A stretch of DNA of 64,000 bases from an uncultured Alphaproteobacteria bacterium (lineage in GTDB: Bacteria > Pseudomonadota > Alphaproteobacteria > CAAGCB01 > CAG-977), in assembly GCA_944390195.1 (NCBI GenBank), contig CALXOZ010000008.1:29808-93807 (forward strand). The letters run 5' to 3'. The notes below the pieces were generated by a model. That model was not told where the DNA came from and did not search any database. It saw nothing but the letters and a program-made list of their open reading frames with translations. Made by a program: the position numbers and the translations under genes. Shown here in pieces: positions 51,141-61,660 of this stretch. Every line of letters begins with the position of its first letter. The stretch's first letter is position 1.

Positions 51141-53395
51141 TGACAAGAGTTTCTCCTCTACTGCCTACATTTGCTCGTGGAGAAGTATCTCCATTGATGT
51201 TCGGGCGAAGCGATATTGATGCGTATGCTTCTTGTTTGGAAAAATGCCGGAATTGTTGGGTTCGTCCGTACGGCGTCGTTTCCCGTATCGCAGGAACGGA
51301 GCATATTTACGCCGCAAAAGGAAAAGCCAGATTGTTGAAGTTTGTCTTTTCGTCAACGGACAGTTATATCATTGAATGCGGTGCCGGATATTTCCGTTTT
51401 TACAGGGACGGCGGATACATTGTCAACGATGAAGGCGAAATATACGAGATTGAAAATCCGTTTACGCAAACTCAGTTAGAAACAATCCAGTATATTCAGT
51501 TGGACGATATCATCAAAATCGTTTATCAGGACGATGCCGGAAACACAAACAAGCCGTTGGAGCTTATCCGCAGAGCGTCAAACGATTGGCTTTTAAGAGA
51601 AGTAGATTTTAAATGTTCTCCTTTTCTGGATCAAAATGTGACAGATGTTACTTTAACCCCCAGTGCCGACAATGGAACAATCACTTTAACGGCAAGTGCG
51701 GATACGTTTAATCAGGGGCACGTCGGGTCTTTTTGGTCAATCGGCGGATTAACGACGGTTGACAATCTTGAAAAACAGGGATTTGTAAAAATAACAGCCG
51801 TAACGGACGCAACGCACGCATCCGCCGTTGTGCAACACAAATTAAGCACAACGAGCGCGACGAAAACATGGAGCGAGGGGGCTTGGAGTGTTTTTCGCGG
51901 TTATCCTTCAGCGATCGGCATATTTGAAGGGCGGTTATATTACGGAAGAACGCCTCATAGCCCAAGAAACGTTTATGGATCAAGACCTTATGCGTATGAA
52001 GATTTTACTCCGCCAACTTCTAACGAAAAAGACGGCGCAATTAATGTCGAACTGGCGACAAACGCTGGCGGTGACGGTTCGGCTATTCAGTGGATTATCG
52101 GAGCAAACTCTCTCGTTGTCGGTACCTTTGGAAGCGAATTTATTATTTCTGGCGGGTCAAGCGGGATTTCTCCCACTGATATTTCCGCAAAAGCAAAAAC
52201 AAATTGGGGTTCTGAACGAATTCAACCGCCAACACTTGGTTCTTTGATTTATTTTGTTCAAAGAACAGGTAAAAAAGTCAGGCAATTTTCGTATGATTAT
52301 TATCTGGATACTTACAAGGGAATTGATGTTTCGTTGTACTCGGATCACTTGTTGGAAAGTCCGATTGTTCAAATAGCCTATCAGAAAACGCCGGACGCTT
52401 TGTTGTGGTGTCTAAGGAAAGATGGGAAAATTGCTTTGTCGACAATCGAAATCGATCAACAAGTGCAAGCTTGGTCGTTATTGGAATTTGACGGCTTTGT
52501 TGAAAGCATTGAAACTATTCCGTCTTTTAACGGACTGTATGATGAGGTCTATTTGATCGTCAGACGTGAAATTGACGGGCAAACTGTACGACATATCGAA
52601 CGCACGCAAGATTTAATTACTCCGGAAAACCAAAATAAATGTTGGTATGTCAGGGACGGACTGTGTTTTTCGGCGTTTGATTTGACAATCGGAAACTCCT
52701 TGACGTTATCTGCAACGACCGGAACAGTCACGATCACATCTCAAAGTGGTTTTTTTTCGGCACAAAACATTCAAAAACGCATCCGAATGATTGATGATGA
52801 TATGAATTTAATCGGTGAAGCGATTATTCTGGATGTTACAAGTGAAACGAAAGTTTCAGCCTTTGTCGTCAAGGAATTTTCAACAACAAATATTTCCGGA
52901 GGAAAATGGGGAATCTCCGTTCAGAATATAAGCGGTCTTTCCCATTTGGAAGGAAAAGATGTTTCCGTGTTCGCGGACGGTGCTGTTCAGACAAAAAAAA
53001 CTGTTGAAAACGGACAAATCTTGTTGGAACAAGATGCTTTTTATATCATTATCGGATTGCCGTATCAGTCTTATTTTAAAACAATGCCGATCGAAGTCGG
53101 AAGTCAATATGGAACGGCACTAGGTAAAAAAAAACGTATTCATGAAGTCGCTATGCGCGTTTGGCGGACAAGCGGAAGTCGTATCGGATACGATTTGAAC
53201 CATTTACAAACTGTCATGTTCAGAAATCCGTTGACTCCGATGGGAGAAGCGCAACCTATTTTTACAGGGATTGTCTCAAATATTAAATATAATCAGGGCT
53301 GGACGTATGAGGCAAGCATTACGGTCGAACAATCTGAACCGTTGCCCATGAATGTTTTGGCAATTGCGCCGATTATCAACGAGCAGGATAAGTGA
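51140..53395 (+). CDS. Tail tubular protein B-like (T7 gp12 type)
   Basis: 751 residues from ATG 51140 (MTRVSPLLPTFARGEVSPLM). The family features are RPYGVVSRIAGTEHI near residue 50, a long beta-propeller-like body (GSFWSIGGLTTVDNLEKQGF, IGIFEGRLYYGRTPHSPRNV, LVVGTFGSEFIISGGSSGIS) and a C-terminal G-W-T-Y-E-A-S-I-T-V-E-Q-S-E-P-L-P-M. It forms the tail nozzle. T7 gp12 is about 794 residues, so the length is normal. The 4-bp end overlap seen before the next frame is not a true overlap if that gene starts at 53404. Confidence 0.93.
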   Translation: MTRVSPLLPTFARGEVSPLMFGRSDIDAYASCLEKCRNCWVRPYGVVSRIAGTEHIYAAKGKARLLKFVFSSTDSYIIECGAGYFRFYRDGGYIVNDEGEIYEIENPFTQTQLETIQYIQLDDIIKIVYQDDAGNTNKPLELIRRASNDWLLREVDFKCSPFLDQNVTDVTLTPSADNGTITLTASADTFNQGHVGSFWSIGGLTTVDNLEKQGFVKITAVTDATHASAVVQHKLSTTSATKTWSEGAWSVFRGYPSAIGIFEGRLYYGRTPHSPRNVYGSRPYAYEDFTPPTSNEKDGAINVELATNAGGDGSAIQWIIGANSLVVGTFGSEFIISGGSSGISPTDISAKAKTNWGSERIQPPTLGSLIYFVQRTGKKVRQFSYDYYLDTYKGIDVSLYSDHLLESPIVQIAYQKTPDALLWCLRKDGKIALSTIEIDQQVQAWSLLEFDGFVESIETIPSFNGLYDEVYLIVRREIDGQTVRHIERTQDLITPENQNKCWYVRDGLCFSAFDLTIGNSLTLSATTGTVTITSQSGFFSAQNIQKRIRMIDDDMNLIGEAIILDVTSETKVSAFVVKEFSTTNISGGKWGISVQNISGLSHLEGKDVSVFADGAVQTKKTVENGQILLEQDAFYIIIGLPYQSYFKTMPIEVGSQYGTALGKKKRIHEVAMRVWRTSGSRIGYDLNHLQTVMFRNPLTPMGEAQPIFTGIVSNIKYNQGWTYEASITVEQSEPLPMNVLAIAPIINEQDK

Positions 53396-53403
53396 GGTTT
53401 ATT

Positions 53404-53961
53404 ATGATGGCAGCTCTTTTCGCCGCCGGAACGGCTATGCAGGTTGCCGGCGGAATATCAAATGCCATATCCGGTTATTATCAGGGAAAAGCTCAGGCAA
53501 AGCTTTACGAAGCGCAGGCAAGAGCCTTGGAAATTAACGGGCAGATTTTAAAATCCCAATATGATTTTCAACAAGAGCAGTTGACGGACAGTTACCGTTC
53601 AAAATTTACGGAAATAACCGGTGAAGCAATACAAAGTGCGGCACATGGCGGTTTGAAAATGTCAGGAAGTGTTGCTGAAAGTTTGTCCCAAAGTCTGGAA
53701 GCTTTGAATAATGAAGAAGCTTTGCAAAAGTACACGATTAAATCTAATTATCTGTCCGCAAAATACGAAAACGAACAAAACATTTTATCCGCAAGATACA
53801 ACGCAAAAACAGCAAAAGCACAAGGAAGATCCGTAATGCTTAATGGGTTGTTGGGAACGGCAGGAACGGCTTTGACATCAATGGCGACTTATGGGCAAAA
53901 GTGGGGATTTGGCAGCGGAAGTTCTGTCGCAACCACATCGGGCGGCATATTGACAGCTTAA
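53404..53961 (+). CDS. Internal virion protein B-like (T7 gp14 type)
   Basis: 185 residues from ATG 53404, GAGG 7 bases upstream. It begins with a hydrophobic Ala/Gly segment (MAALFAAGTAMQVAGGISNA) and continues as an Ala/Gln/Glu-rich coiled coil (QAKLYEAQARALEINGQILK), ending in a Gly/Ala/Ser tail (LLGTAGTALTSMATYGQ). This is the pattern of the small ejection protein that lines the core and enters the host envelope. Position after the nozzle gene agrees. Confidence 0.82.
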   Translation: MMAALFAAGTAMQVAGGISNAISGYYQGKAQAKLYEAQARALEINGQILKSQYDFQQEQLTDSYRSKFTEITGEAIQSAAHGGLKMSGSVAESLSQSLEALNNEEALQKYTIKSNYLSAKYENEQNILSARYNAKTAKAQGRSVMLNGLLGTAGTALTSMATYGQKWGFGSGSSVATTSGGILTA

Positions 53962-53976
53962 AAGTGGGGAGAAAGA

Positions 53977-55740
53977 ATGGCTACTTTACCGGTTTACAGA
54001 AATCAATCCGGCGTTACGCGTTTGAACGGCATCAATGTCGGAAGCGTTCCAAAAGTTCCGAATGTAAGCACTGGCAATGGAATGCAAGCTTTGGGACGCG
54101 CGATACAGGACGTTTCCGTTAAATGGCAGGAAGTGCAGGACAGCGCTGAAGCGTTGGACGGCAAAAATAAGCTGACAGAACAAACAAATGCTTTGTTGCA
54201 GGAAGCGCAGACATGGTCGGGGTATAACTCACCCAAAGAAATTAAGCAAAAACAAGAGGAAATGCAAAACAGATTGTCCGCTATCATGGGAGATGTGACA
54301 AAAGGGTTTACCAATCCGAAGAATGCCGAAAGATTTTCACGCGAATATGAATTAACACAAGCCATCAATATACAAAGGTTGAATGGATTGTTCCGTCAAA
54401 AATTTATCGATGACAACGCTGCCAACCTGATTAAATCAGAAGACAGAAACCGGCGGAGTTTTATCGAAACGGGAAATATCGGCTATAAAGAATCGTATAA
54501 AGCTGATTTGCAAAATTCGTTCAAAGCTGGATTTATCGACAAAGAAGTCCTTGCAAAAGCTGAACTTGAAATAGACAAGTGGAATTTAGCAAGAGCGTCC
54601 TTTGTTTTGGAAACAGACCCCGCCGCCGCTTTGCGCGATGCAGGATTATTTGGGTTAAGTGCTGACGATAAAAAACGTTTAATCGGTGCGGCAGACGCAA
54701 AAATAAAGCAGATGCAGTATCAGGACGGATTAAACAAGCTGGTCGAACAGGGAACCGAGGGAAACTGGTTGTTTAATAAGTACATTGACGGTTCTCTGAC
54801 GTTGGACGATATCCAAAACAACGACAAAATATCAGATAACGAGAAAAAGGCGTTGATGCGTTTGGGCGGATTTTCTGAGAAATCCGGTAAAGGCGGCGGC
54901 TTGACACTGAATTTCGGGGGCGGAAAAAAGAAAAACGTCAGTGAGGCGGAAGCTTTGGCCGGTCGGTTGGAGTTGGAGCAGAAAATAAAGGAAACAATCT
55001 CCGGCAATAATACTAAATATCTGTCTCGTAAAAAAGGGATAGAGGATTTATTATCTTTACGCGATGATGTCTATAAAGCGTTGGAAAAAGGATATCTGAC
55101 CAGAGAACAGGCGTTTTCGTATATGAACAACGTTATCGGGTTGTCCGTTAAAGAAGCGAAAAAAGATTATCAGAAAACGAAAAATTCAAAAAACCCTTAC
55201 ATTTTAGCAATGTCAGATGTTGATAAAAAACTTAACGCGATGGGCGTTTCGTCCGATATGACGCGCGCGAACGTTCATAATTTGCTGATTGAAGCTATGA
55301 CACAGCAATTAAACGAAAACAATCCGAACGGGTTATCTTGGGACGCTTTGGACGCAAACACCAGGGAAGGTATTTTAAACAGTTCGATTGAGTATGCAAT
55401 TAAGAATGTTCCGAACGTCAACGAAGCTAACACGATGTTTTCAATGTATCTGCCGTCCGATTACAGGCAAGCAGCGCAGGAGAGCTTTATCGGTCAATGG
55501 AAAAAGGAAATGACAATGCCGCAAACTGTTGAATTGGCAAAACAGGTTATTTCGGATCAGAGCGTAAAAATTCGAGCACAAACGGATTTGAGCATTGCGA
55601 ATGCGCAATACGAATTTACAGAGGAAGATAAAGCTCTGTTGAGTACAAAGGGAATGACGACAAACGATGCTATCGAAACGGCGCAGATGTATGGCAAGAG
55701 CGTTTTGGAAATTTTAAATTTAATCAAAGGGGAAAAATAA
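53977..55740 (+). CDS. Internal virion protein C-like (T7 gp15 type)
   Basis: 587 residues, mostly helical. Start MATLPVYRNQSGVTRLNGIN, then ALGRAIQDVSVKWQEVQDSA, a long helical body with KAELEIDKWNLARASFVLET and DPAAALRDAGL, and a glycine-rich loop (SGKGGGLTLNFGGGKKKN) near residue 310. The layout and position between gp14-like and gp16-like genes fit the middle core/ejection protein of T7-type phages (gp15, about 747 residues). Sequence similarity to T7 itself is not obvious. Confidence 0.78.
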   Translation: MATLPVYRNQSGVTRLNGINVGSVPKVPNVSTGNGMQALGRAIQDVSVKWQEVQDSAEALDGKNKLTEQTNALLQEAQTWSGYNSPKEIKQKQEEMQNRLSAIMGDVTKGFTNPKNAERFSREYELTQAINIQRLNGLFRQKFIDDNAANLIKSEDRNRRSFIETGNIGYKESYKADLQNSFKAGFIDKEVLAKAELEIDKWNLARASFVLETDPAAALRDAGLFGLSADDKKRLIGAADAKIKQMQYQDGLNKLVEQGTEGNWLFNKYIDGSLTLDDIQNNDKISDNEKKALMRLGGFSEKSGKGGGLTLNFGGGKKKNVSEAEALAGRLELEQKIKETISGNNTKYLSRKKGIEDLLSLRDDVYKALEKGYLTREQAFSYMNNVIGLSVKEAKKDYQKTKNSKNPYILAMSDVDKKLNAMGVSSDMTRANVHNLLIEAMTQQLNENNPNGLSWDALDANTREGILNSSIEYAIKNVPNVNEANTMFSMYLPSDYRQAAQESFIGQWKKEMTMPQTVELAKQVISDQSVKIRAQTDLSIANAQYEFTEEDKALLSTKGMTTNDAIETAQMYGKSVLEILNLIKGEK

Positions 55741-58700
55741 TGGCGGATGTGTTAGAAGCTTTTGGGATTGAAGTCCCCTCTGATTGGGTAAAAAAGCCGT
55801 CTGTTGATTTATTGCCGGAAATGCCAGTTCCCCAAACGCAGAGAACGATTGAGAACAATACGACCGACACGAACGGCATGAGCGAAGACGAAAAGCGATT
55901 GGCAAAGATTTTGTTTTCCCCCGAAGAGTTGGAAGAAATCCAAAAAATGGAGCCAGTTGGTTTTTTCGAAGCGTTAAAGGGAAAAAGCGGATTTGATTTT
56001 ATTCCGTTTGCCGGAACTGCCAAAGATATCGCGCAAAGCGGTTTTGATTTGAACATGATTGATAAAGCTAAAGCAGGCGACACGGCGGCAATGCAATATC
56101 TGACAGATAAAATGCGTGAAGATTTAAAAATGCAGATGCGCGGAACGACAATATTTGGAGATATCGGAAATATTTTGCATTATGCTCCCGGTTTTATTGG
56201 GGAATTTGCGATAGCTGCGGCAACGTTCGGCGGCGCTACTGTCGCCTCAAAGACGGCGCAAGTCGGCGCAAAAGCGGCGGTGTCCGCCGGTAAAAAAGCC
56301 GTAATGCAACAGGTTTTGAAAAAAAGCGCGGTCGGATTAGCGACAAGCGGAGCGACAGTCTCCGCTATGCCCCAACAGGTCGCAAGATCGTATTTAGACA
56401 GGCGTATCGCCGGAACGATCAAGATGACGGACAAAGGCGAAATGTTATTGCAGGAAATGGAGGAATCTCCCGCATTGACGACATTAAAGGCTTTGGGGGA
56501 TACGTGGGTCAGTGTTGCCAGTGAAATGGCCGGCGGGGCATTAACGCACGCCGCCGGTAAAGCGTTATCGCCGATTATTTCAAAGTCAGGTATCGGAACG
56601 GGGGCGCATAAGTTGGCTGAAATAGTCAACGCGAAAATACCTGTCAAGGTTAAAGACGGATTATTGCGCGCCGTAAAAAAGATAAAGCCTGATGCCGATA
56701 TTTCCAGAATGCTGTCGGACAAAGTTTATTTTAACGGCGTCTTAGGGGAAATCGGGGAAGAACGATTGGAAGGCGTTTTAAGTGTCGCTTTGGGGCTGAA
56801 TGACGAAGAGAAAAGTACAGTTGATAAATATTTGGACGCTATCTTTGTTTCTCCGTCACAGTTCGCTGCAGAATTAGGGGCGTTTTCAATGATCGGCGGA
56901 TTAAGTCACGCCGGTATTCGTGTCTATAACGGATTGCGCCTGAAGGGGTTTACCAAAGAGCAGGCGTTAAAAACGTTGCAGAATATGACCGAAACGCAAC
57001 GGGACGAAGCATCCGCAAAAATCGGGACAAATAACTATTGGGACGAGTATTCCGAACCGCCTGCTTTGCTGAATATAAGTGAAATCGCGTTGTCGCAAGA
57101 TGTGCCGAACTTCAAGGAAGGCGCAAATGAGCGGGGCGTTGTCGCGGGAGAAGAATTAACGGGCGAATACAAACCGACAGGCGGCGCGCCGATTGTCGTG
57201 TGGGAACGCTTGGACGGTCGAAAGGAAGTCATTACCGGTCGTCATCGTTTGGATTTGGCCAAACGTAACGGTATGGAGCAGATATTCGCTCAGGTTGTTA
57301 AGGAAGAAAACGGGTTTACCAAAGAAATGGCGATGATGTTTGATGCCGAGCAGAACATCCGTGACGAAAAAGGGAGCGTGAAGGATTATGTGCGCTATTT
57401 TGAAAAGACGGATTACGATGCGCAAACGGCGCGGGCGTTGGGGTTGTTGTCCCGCCAAAAAGGAAAAGAAGGGTTCGCTGTTGGTCGTTTGGCCTCGCCT
57501 GAGTTAAGAGCTTCATTTATGAACGGTCAAATTGCATCGTCAAAAGCAAGCGTTATTGCCGAAGTCGTTCCCGTAACAGGTGTTTCGGAGGCAGAAGCAG
57601 ACGTAAATGCAAAATTGCAAAGGGTCGGATTAAAGAACGCGAAATCAATGAACGTTTCAGAGTTGAAAGGTTTTATGCAAATCCTGAAACGGCAGGGCGT
57701 AACAGAGGCGCAATCGGGCAAACAAGGGGATTTGTTCGGGTTTGACGATGCGTTTTTAAACGAACAAAAGGACATTGTCAGACAGGTCAACAGGGACAAA
57801 GAAGGAATTAAAGCGCAAATCAATGCTGTTAAAGGGGCTTTGCGCAATCCGGAAGCCGCCGAAAAAATGGGGTTGAAATTCGAGATGACGCCGGAAGGCA
57901 TTCAACAAAAGGTCTACGAGTTGAATGCAGAACTGACAACATTGGACAACTTTGCTACCAACCACGAACTGTATCAGCACTATTTGAATAAGGTGCGTTT
58001 TGAAGCCGATATTAAACGTGTTATTGAAGCGGCTGAAAAATCAAAAGGAGCAAAAACGACCGTCAATGAAACGGCAGATTTAGGCGTTATTCGTCCTGAA
58101 ATATCCGCTTTGTTGAAACAGTACGGTATTGATATTGAGGGATATAGAAACGAAATCAATTCGTCTTTTGTTAATCATGTATTAAATAGGCATTCAAACG
58201 AAAAGACTGAAGAAGCTCGAGAACAAAAAGCAATAAGTGAAAAGGACTTGTATTCTTTGAATGATGTTGTTCAATCACCGGATTTTATTGTTGTAGAGGA
58301 TGCAAGGAATACAAATACAGCACTTGTCTTTGTTAAGAATATGCCTGACGGTTCGACAATTCTTGTTGAAAATGTAGGAAATAAAAAGAAAAGACTGCTT
58401 GCAAAAACAATGCGTATAAAAAGACGGGCGATTAGTGGTGATGAGCTCAGCACCCTTTATCCTACGTCCGAAACGCTCCCGTCTGTTAATATCATTATAG
58501 ACACGTCCGATATAAAAAGCAACACGGAAACGGAAGGGCCTGTTGTCGATGATGAAAGTCAGAGCGCTTTATTTGATATGCCGATTGGGCAGTATGCCGC
58601 AACAGCAGACGCCACAATTTCCAAAATTGCTTCGAGAGCAGAGCGAATTTCGCGTCCGTTTATGGAACGAGAAGAAAGCAAAGCTGATATGTGGAAACGT

Positions 58701-61619
58701 CGTTGGTTGGACAATCTGAATCCGATAAAGGTTTTCGGGGATAAGATATACAAACAAGCCCGTCTGTTTGCAGGTGTCGGCGGTAAAATCGAAATGATGT
58801 TAAAGGACAAAACCCGTGATTTGACCGGAAAAGAAACCGGCGAAGGGCTGCTTCCGATCGTTAAAGATTTTAAAACGGAGTTCGGCGTCAGTCAGAACAA
58901 GGCAGAACAAGATCTGGGGGATTATTTAAAGGCGATGCGTTATACGCAGGATTTAAAACCGCGTGAGGACGTTTATGTTTCAGATGAACAAATCAGAGAG
59001 AGTTTGGAAAATCTGTCCCGTTTACAAAACGAGTACGGGGAAAATTTCATTCGGTTCGGGCAGTATGCCGAGCGGATTTACGAATATCAATCCCGTGTTT
59101 TGCATTTGTTGGTCGAAAGCGGAATGAAAAGCAAAGAATGGTATGACCGGACGTTGCAGGAAAATCCGCATTATGTGCCATTCAAGCGCGTGTTGCCGGA
59201 AGATATGATCCGAATAACGCAAAGTTCCGTTAAAAACGCCAAAGGACGCGGTGTCGGCGGTGGTCGGAATGTCATTAAGCAGTTAAAGGGTAGTGATTTA
59301 GAGGAAAGAAATGTATTTGCCAGTATCGTCACGAATACGGCGGAGATCGTATCCAACGCGTACAGAAACGATATCACAAGAAAAATTGCCAATATGCGTA
59401 ATCAATTCCCGGCTTTGATACGTCAAAAATTGCCGGAACGAGCGAGTTTCGATAAAGGGTTACGTGAGCAAATCAAAAAAGGCATTGAATTGTTGGGCGG
59501 TAAATACGAGCGCACGAATCGGCGGTTGTCACCAGATGGCGGTGTTTACGGGGCGTTCGGCGTGTATCTTCCTTTAGAAAACAAAATCAAAGAGAAAATC
59601 GGCAGTGATGCCGCTTTGGTTCATGAGTTCGGGCATATGTTGGATCATAAGCTTGACTTTGGAAAAAAAGTGTTCGGCGGTGAAAAGTCAGATGGTGTTA
59701 TTCATGAAGAATTAAAAGCATTGGCGCGTGAACGTTTGGGAACGGATTTGAAAGTTGAGGATGGACGGTTTATCAACGAGCAAAAACAACCCGCAAAAAA
59801 TGCGGAGGAATATCTCTATTCGGAACCGGAACTGATCGCGAATTTATACGATGCTTATATCAATGCACCGGAATTGTTGGAACGATATGCGCCAACGGCA
59901 AAAAAAAGAGTTGCTTCCTTTGTGTCAGCATCCGGCAAAAAGTGGTTGCAGGATATTCACCGGACCTTGGATGTCGGATTTGAGACGATGTATGGAGAAC
60001 TTGATCGCGCAAAAAACGTTATCGGATATCGCTCAAATGGCATGAAACGTTATATAGAAGTTCATGAAGATTTGTATCAGGCTTTAAAAGGTGAAGATGC
60101 CGAAACGTTAGGAGCGGTAATGACGGTATTTTCAAAATTCACCAGCTTGTTACGGTGGGGAGCGACGCAGGCAAACTTAACCTTTGCCGTTGTCAGAAAC
60201 CCGATTAGGGATACGTTTACCGCAAGAATGCAGACGGATGTCGGATTTATTCCAGTATTGGATACGTTGCGCGGCAGCTTTAACGTATTACGGCAGGCAG
60301 ATGTGTACAAGGAATGGAAGGCGGCCGGCGGGTCATTCGATTCGTTTATGCAAATCAATGAAAATTCAAAGAAAAACCCGTACGAAGAACTGTTTAACAA
60401 CAGTTTTAAATTTCGGCAGTTAAATCCGTTTTACTGGACGGAGCGTTTGGGCGGTTTGTTCGAAGAGGGAACACGTGTCGGCGTATATGCTAAAGCGAGA
60501 AAACAAGGGTTGTCTATGGATGAAAGTGCTTTCGTGTCCCGTAACGCTACGCTTGATTTTTCAAGGGGTGGTTCAGAAAGTAAGCAAATCAACCGGATTG
60601 TCCCGTTCTTTAATGCATCGTTACAAGGGACGGCCGCCATGTATGATCGGTTTCAAAAGGATAAGCTCGGTTTTATGTTGCGCGGTATCGCTTGGCTGAC
60701 TTTGCCGAGTTTGGCTTTGTCCGCATATTATATGTACGGGGCGAGCGAAGATGAACGCAGGGAATATGCTGAAATCCCGCAATGGCAAAAGGATTTGTTC
60801 TGGAACGTTAAGCTGAATGGTCATTGGCTGACAATCCCTAAACCCGCCGGATACGGTCCGTTGTTTGCGTCTTTGCCGCAGGCGTTCGCAGAGGGGACAT
60901 TGAGCGATGACGGTGTTGATTGGGCGGAAGTTGCTTTGAACGTGTTCAGCAATATGGTGCCGTTGTCCGACGTGTCGTCCACCGTTTCCGTTCCATTGCG
61001 CGTCGCTTTGGAATTGCAGTCGAACTATAACTTTTATTTCAGAAAAGACATCGTTCCTACGTATCTGGTCAGTGTGTTGCCGGAAGAACAATATACTGAC
61101 CGCACAAGTGAATTTTTTAAAATGGTCGGAAAATATACCGGTTTATCTCCGATAAAAATGGAATATGTCGCCAATGCGTTATTGGGCGGGGTCGCAAAAG
61201 ACAGTCTGTCCGCTTTTGATATATGGGCAAAGAAAAACTCACCCGAGAAGGAATTAGGCGAAATGCCCGTTATCAGAGGTATCGTTGCAAGAGAGCCGAT
61301 AGGGTGGAGTTCAAAGAGCGTTCAAAGATTTTCCGACGAATTCAAAGATTTATCGAAAGTATATAAAACGCTTAATTTAAAAGAGCGTCAGGGCGGGAAT
61401 GAAGCGGAAGAATTTATTAAAAAACATGAAAAAGAACTGGATAAATATTTTTCTGTCCAAGGACTTGATGCTGAAATCCGTTCTTTATCTCAGGAGTTAA
61501 ATACAGTCAGTTCCGATGAAAATTTATCACCCGCAGAAAAAAAAGAAACGATGCGATTATTGCGTCAAGAAATGACAAAAACAGCGCAAGAAGCATTGGA
61601 AGTTTTAAAGGAAGAGTGA
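55740..61619 (+). CDS. Giant polyvalent internal virion protein: ParB-like, PBECR-type nuclease, zincin and LPD38-like domains
   Basis: 1959 residues, starting in the previous stop (TAATG). Domains read by eye: hydrophobic Ala/Gly segments at about 150-210; a ParB/sulfiredoxin-like domain with V-I-T-G-R-H-R-L-D-L-A (about 495-505) and FDAEQNIRDEKG; an EndoU/RelE-like (PBECR) region with FVNHVLNRHSNEK (about 815) followed by a beta-rich DGSTILVENVGNKKKRLLAK; a zincin with L-V-H-E-F-G-H-M-L-D (about 1293) and an acidic EEYLYSEPELIANLYDAY later; and an LPD38-like region (about 1470-1720, LTFAVVRNPIRDTFTARMQT and VPFFNASLQGTAAMYDRF). The last 200 residues are helical. It holds the place of T7 gp16 (1318 residues), the ejected core protein, so the enzymatic domains probably enter the host with the DNA. 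Confidence 0.85.
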   Translation: MADVLEAFGIEVPSDWVKKPSVDLLPEMPVPQTQRTIENNTTDTNGMSEDEKRLAKILFSPEELEEIQKMEPVGFFEALKGKSGFDFIPFAGTAKDIAQSGFDLNMIDKAKAGDTAAMQYLTDKMREDLKMQMRGTTIFGDIGNILHYAPGFIGEFAIAAATFGGATVASKTAQVGAKAAVSAGKKAVMQQVLKKSAVGLATSGATVSAMPQQVARSYLDRRIAGTIKMTDKGEMLLQEMEESPALTTLKALGDTWVSVASEMAGGALTHAAGKALSPIISKSGIGTGAHKLAEIVNAKIPVKVKDGLLRAVKKIKPDADISRMLSDKVYFNGVLGEIGEERLEGVLSVALGLNDEEKSTVDKYLDAIFVSPSQFAAELGAFSMIGGLSHAGIRVYNGLRLKGFTKEQALKTLQNMTETQRDEASAKIGTNNYWDEYSEPPALLNISEIALSQDVPNFKEGANERGVVAGEELTGEYKPTGGAPIVVWERLDGRKEVITGRHRLDLAKRNGMEQIFAQVVKEENGFTKEMAMMFDAEQNIRDEKGSVKDYVRYFEKTDYDAQTARALGLLSRQKGKEGFAVGRLASPELRASFMNGQIASSKASVIAEVVPVTGVSEAEADVNAKLQRVGLKNAKSMNVSELKGFMQILKRQGVTEAQSGKQGDLFGFDDAFLNEQKDIVRQVNRDKEGIKAQINAVKGALRNPEAAEKMGLKFEMTPEGIQQKVYELNAELTTLDNFATNHELYQHYLNKVRFEADIKRVIEAAEKSKGAKTTVNETADLGVIRPEISALLKQYGIDIEGYRNEINSSFVNHVLNRHSNEKTEEAREQKAISEKDLYSLNDVVQSPDFIVVEDARNTNTALVFVKNMPDGSTILVENVGNKKKRLLAKTMRIKRRAISGDELSTLYPTSETLPSVNIIIDTSDIKSNTETEGPVVDDESQSALFDMPIGQYAATADATISKIASRAERISRPFMEREESKADMWKRRWLDNLNPIKVFGDKIYKQARLFAGVGGKIEMMLKDKTRDLTGKETGEGLLPIVKDFKTEFGVSQNKAEQDLGDYLKAMRYTQDLKPREDVYVSDEQIRESLENLSRLQNEYGENFIRFGQYAERIYEYQSRVLHLLVESGMKSKEWYDRTLQENPHYVPFKRVLPEDMIRITQSSVKNAKGRGVGGGRNVIKQLKGSDLEERNVFASIVTNTAEIVSNAYRNDITRKIANMRNQFPALIRQKLPERASFDKGLREQIKKGIELLGGKYERTNRRLSPDGGVYGAFGVYLPLENKIKEKIGSDAALVHEFGHMLDHKLDFGKKVFGGEKSDGVIHEELKALARERLGTDLKVEDGRFINEQKQPAKNAEEYLYSEPELIANLYDAYINAPELLERYAPTAKKRVASFVSASGKKWLQDIHRTLDVGFETMYGELDRAKNVIGYRSNGMKRYIEVHEDLYQALKGEDAETLGAVMTVFSKFTSLLRWGATQANLTFAVVRNPIRDTFTARMQTDVGFIPVLDTLRGSFNVLRQADVYKEWKAAGGSFDSFMQINENSKKNPYEELFNNSFKFRQLNPFYWTERLGGLFEEGTRVGVYAKARKQGLSMDESAFVSRNATLDFSRGGSESKQINRIVPFFNASLQGTAAMYDRFQKDKLGFMLRGIAWLTLPSLALSAYYMYGASEDERREYAEIPQWQKDLFWNVKLNGHWLTIPKPAGYGPLFASLPQAFAEGTLSDDGVDWAEVALNVFSNMVPLSDVSSTVSVPLRVALELQSNYNFYFRKDIVPTYLVSVLPEEQYTDRTSEFFKMVGKYTGLSPIKMEYVANALLGGVAKDSLSAFDIWAKKNSPEKELGEMPVIRGIVAREPIGWSSKSVQRFSDEFKDLSKVYKTLNLKERQGGNEAEEFIKKHEKELDKYFSVQGLDAEIRSLSQELNTVSSDENLSPAEKKETMRLLRQEMTKTAQEALEVLKEE

Positions 61620-61622
61620 AGT

Positions 61623-61644
61623 CGGGAAAATCCCGTCTTTTTTT
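61623..61644 (+). terminator. Short terminator before the tail-fibre gene
   Basis: CGGGA-AAA-TCCCG (61623-61635) followed by TC and a seven-T run, in the 41-bp gap after the giant gene. Confidence 0.7.
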
Positions 61645-61660
61645 ATGAAAGGGAGTAAAG

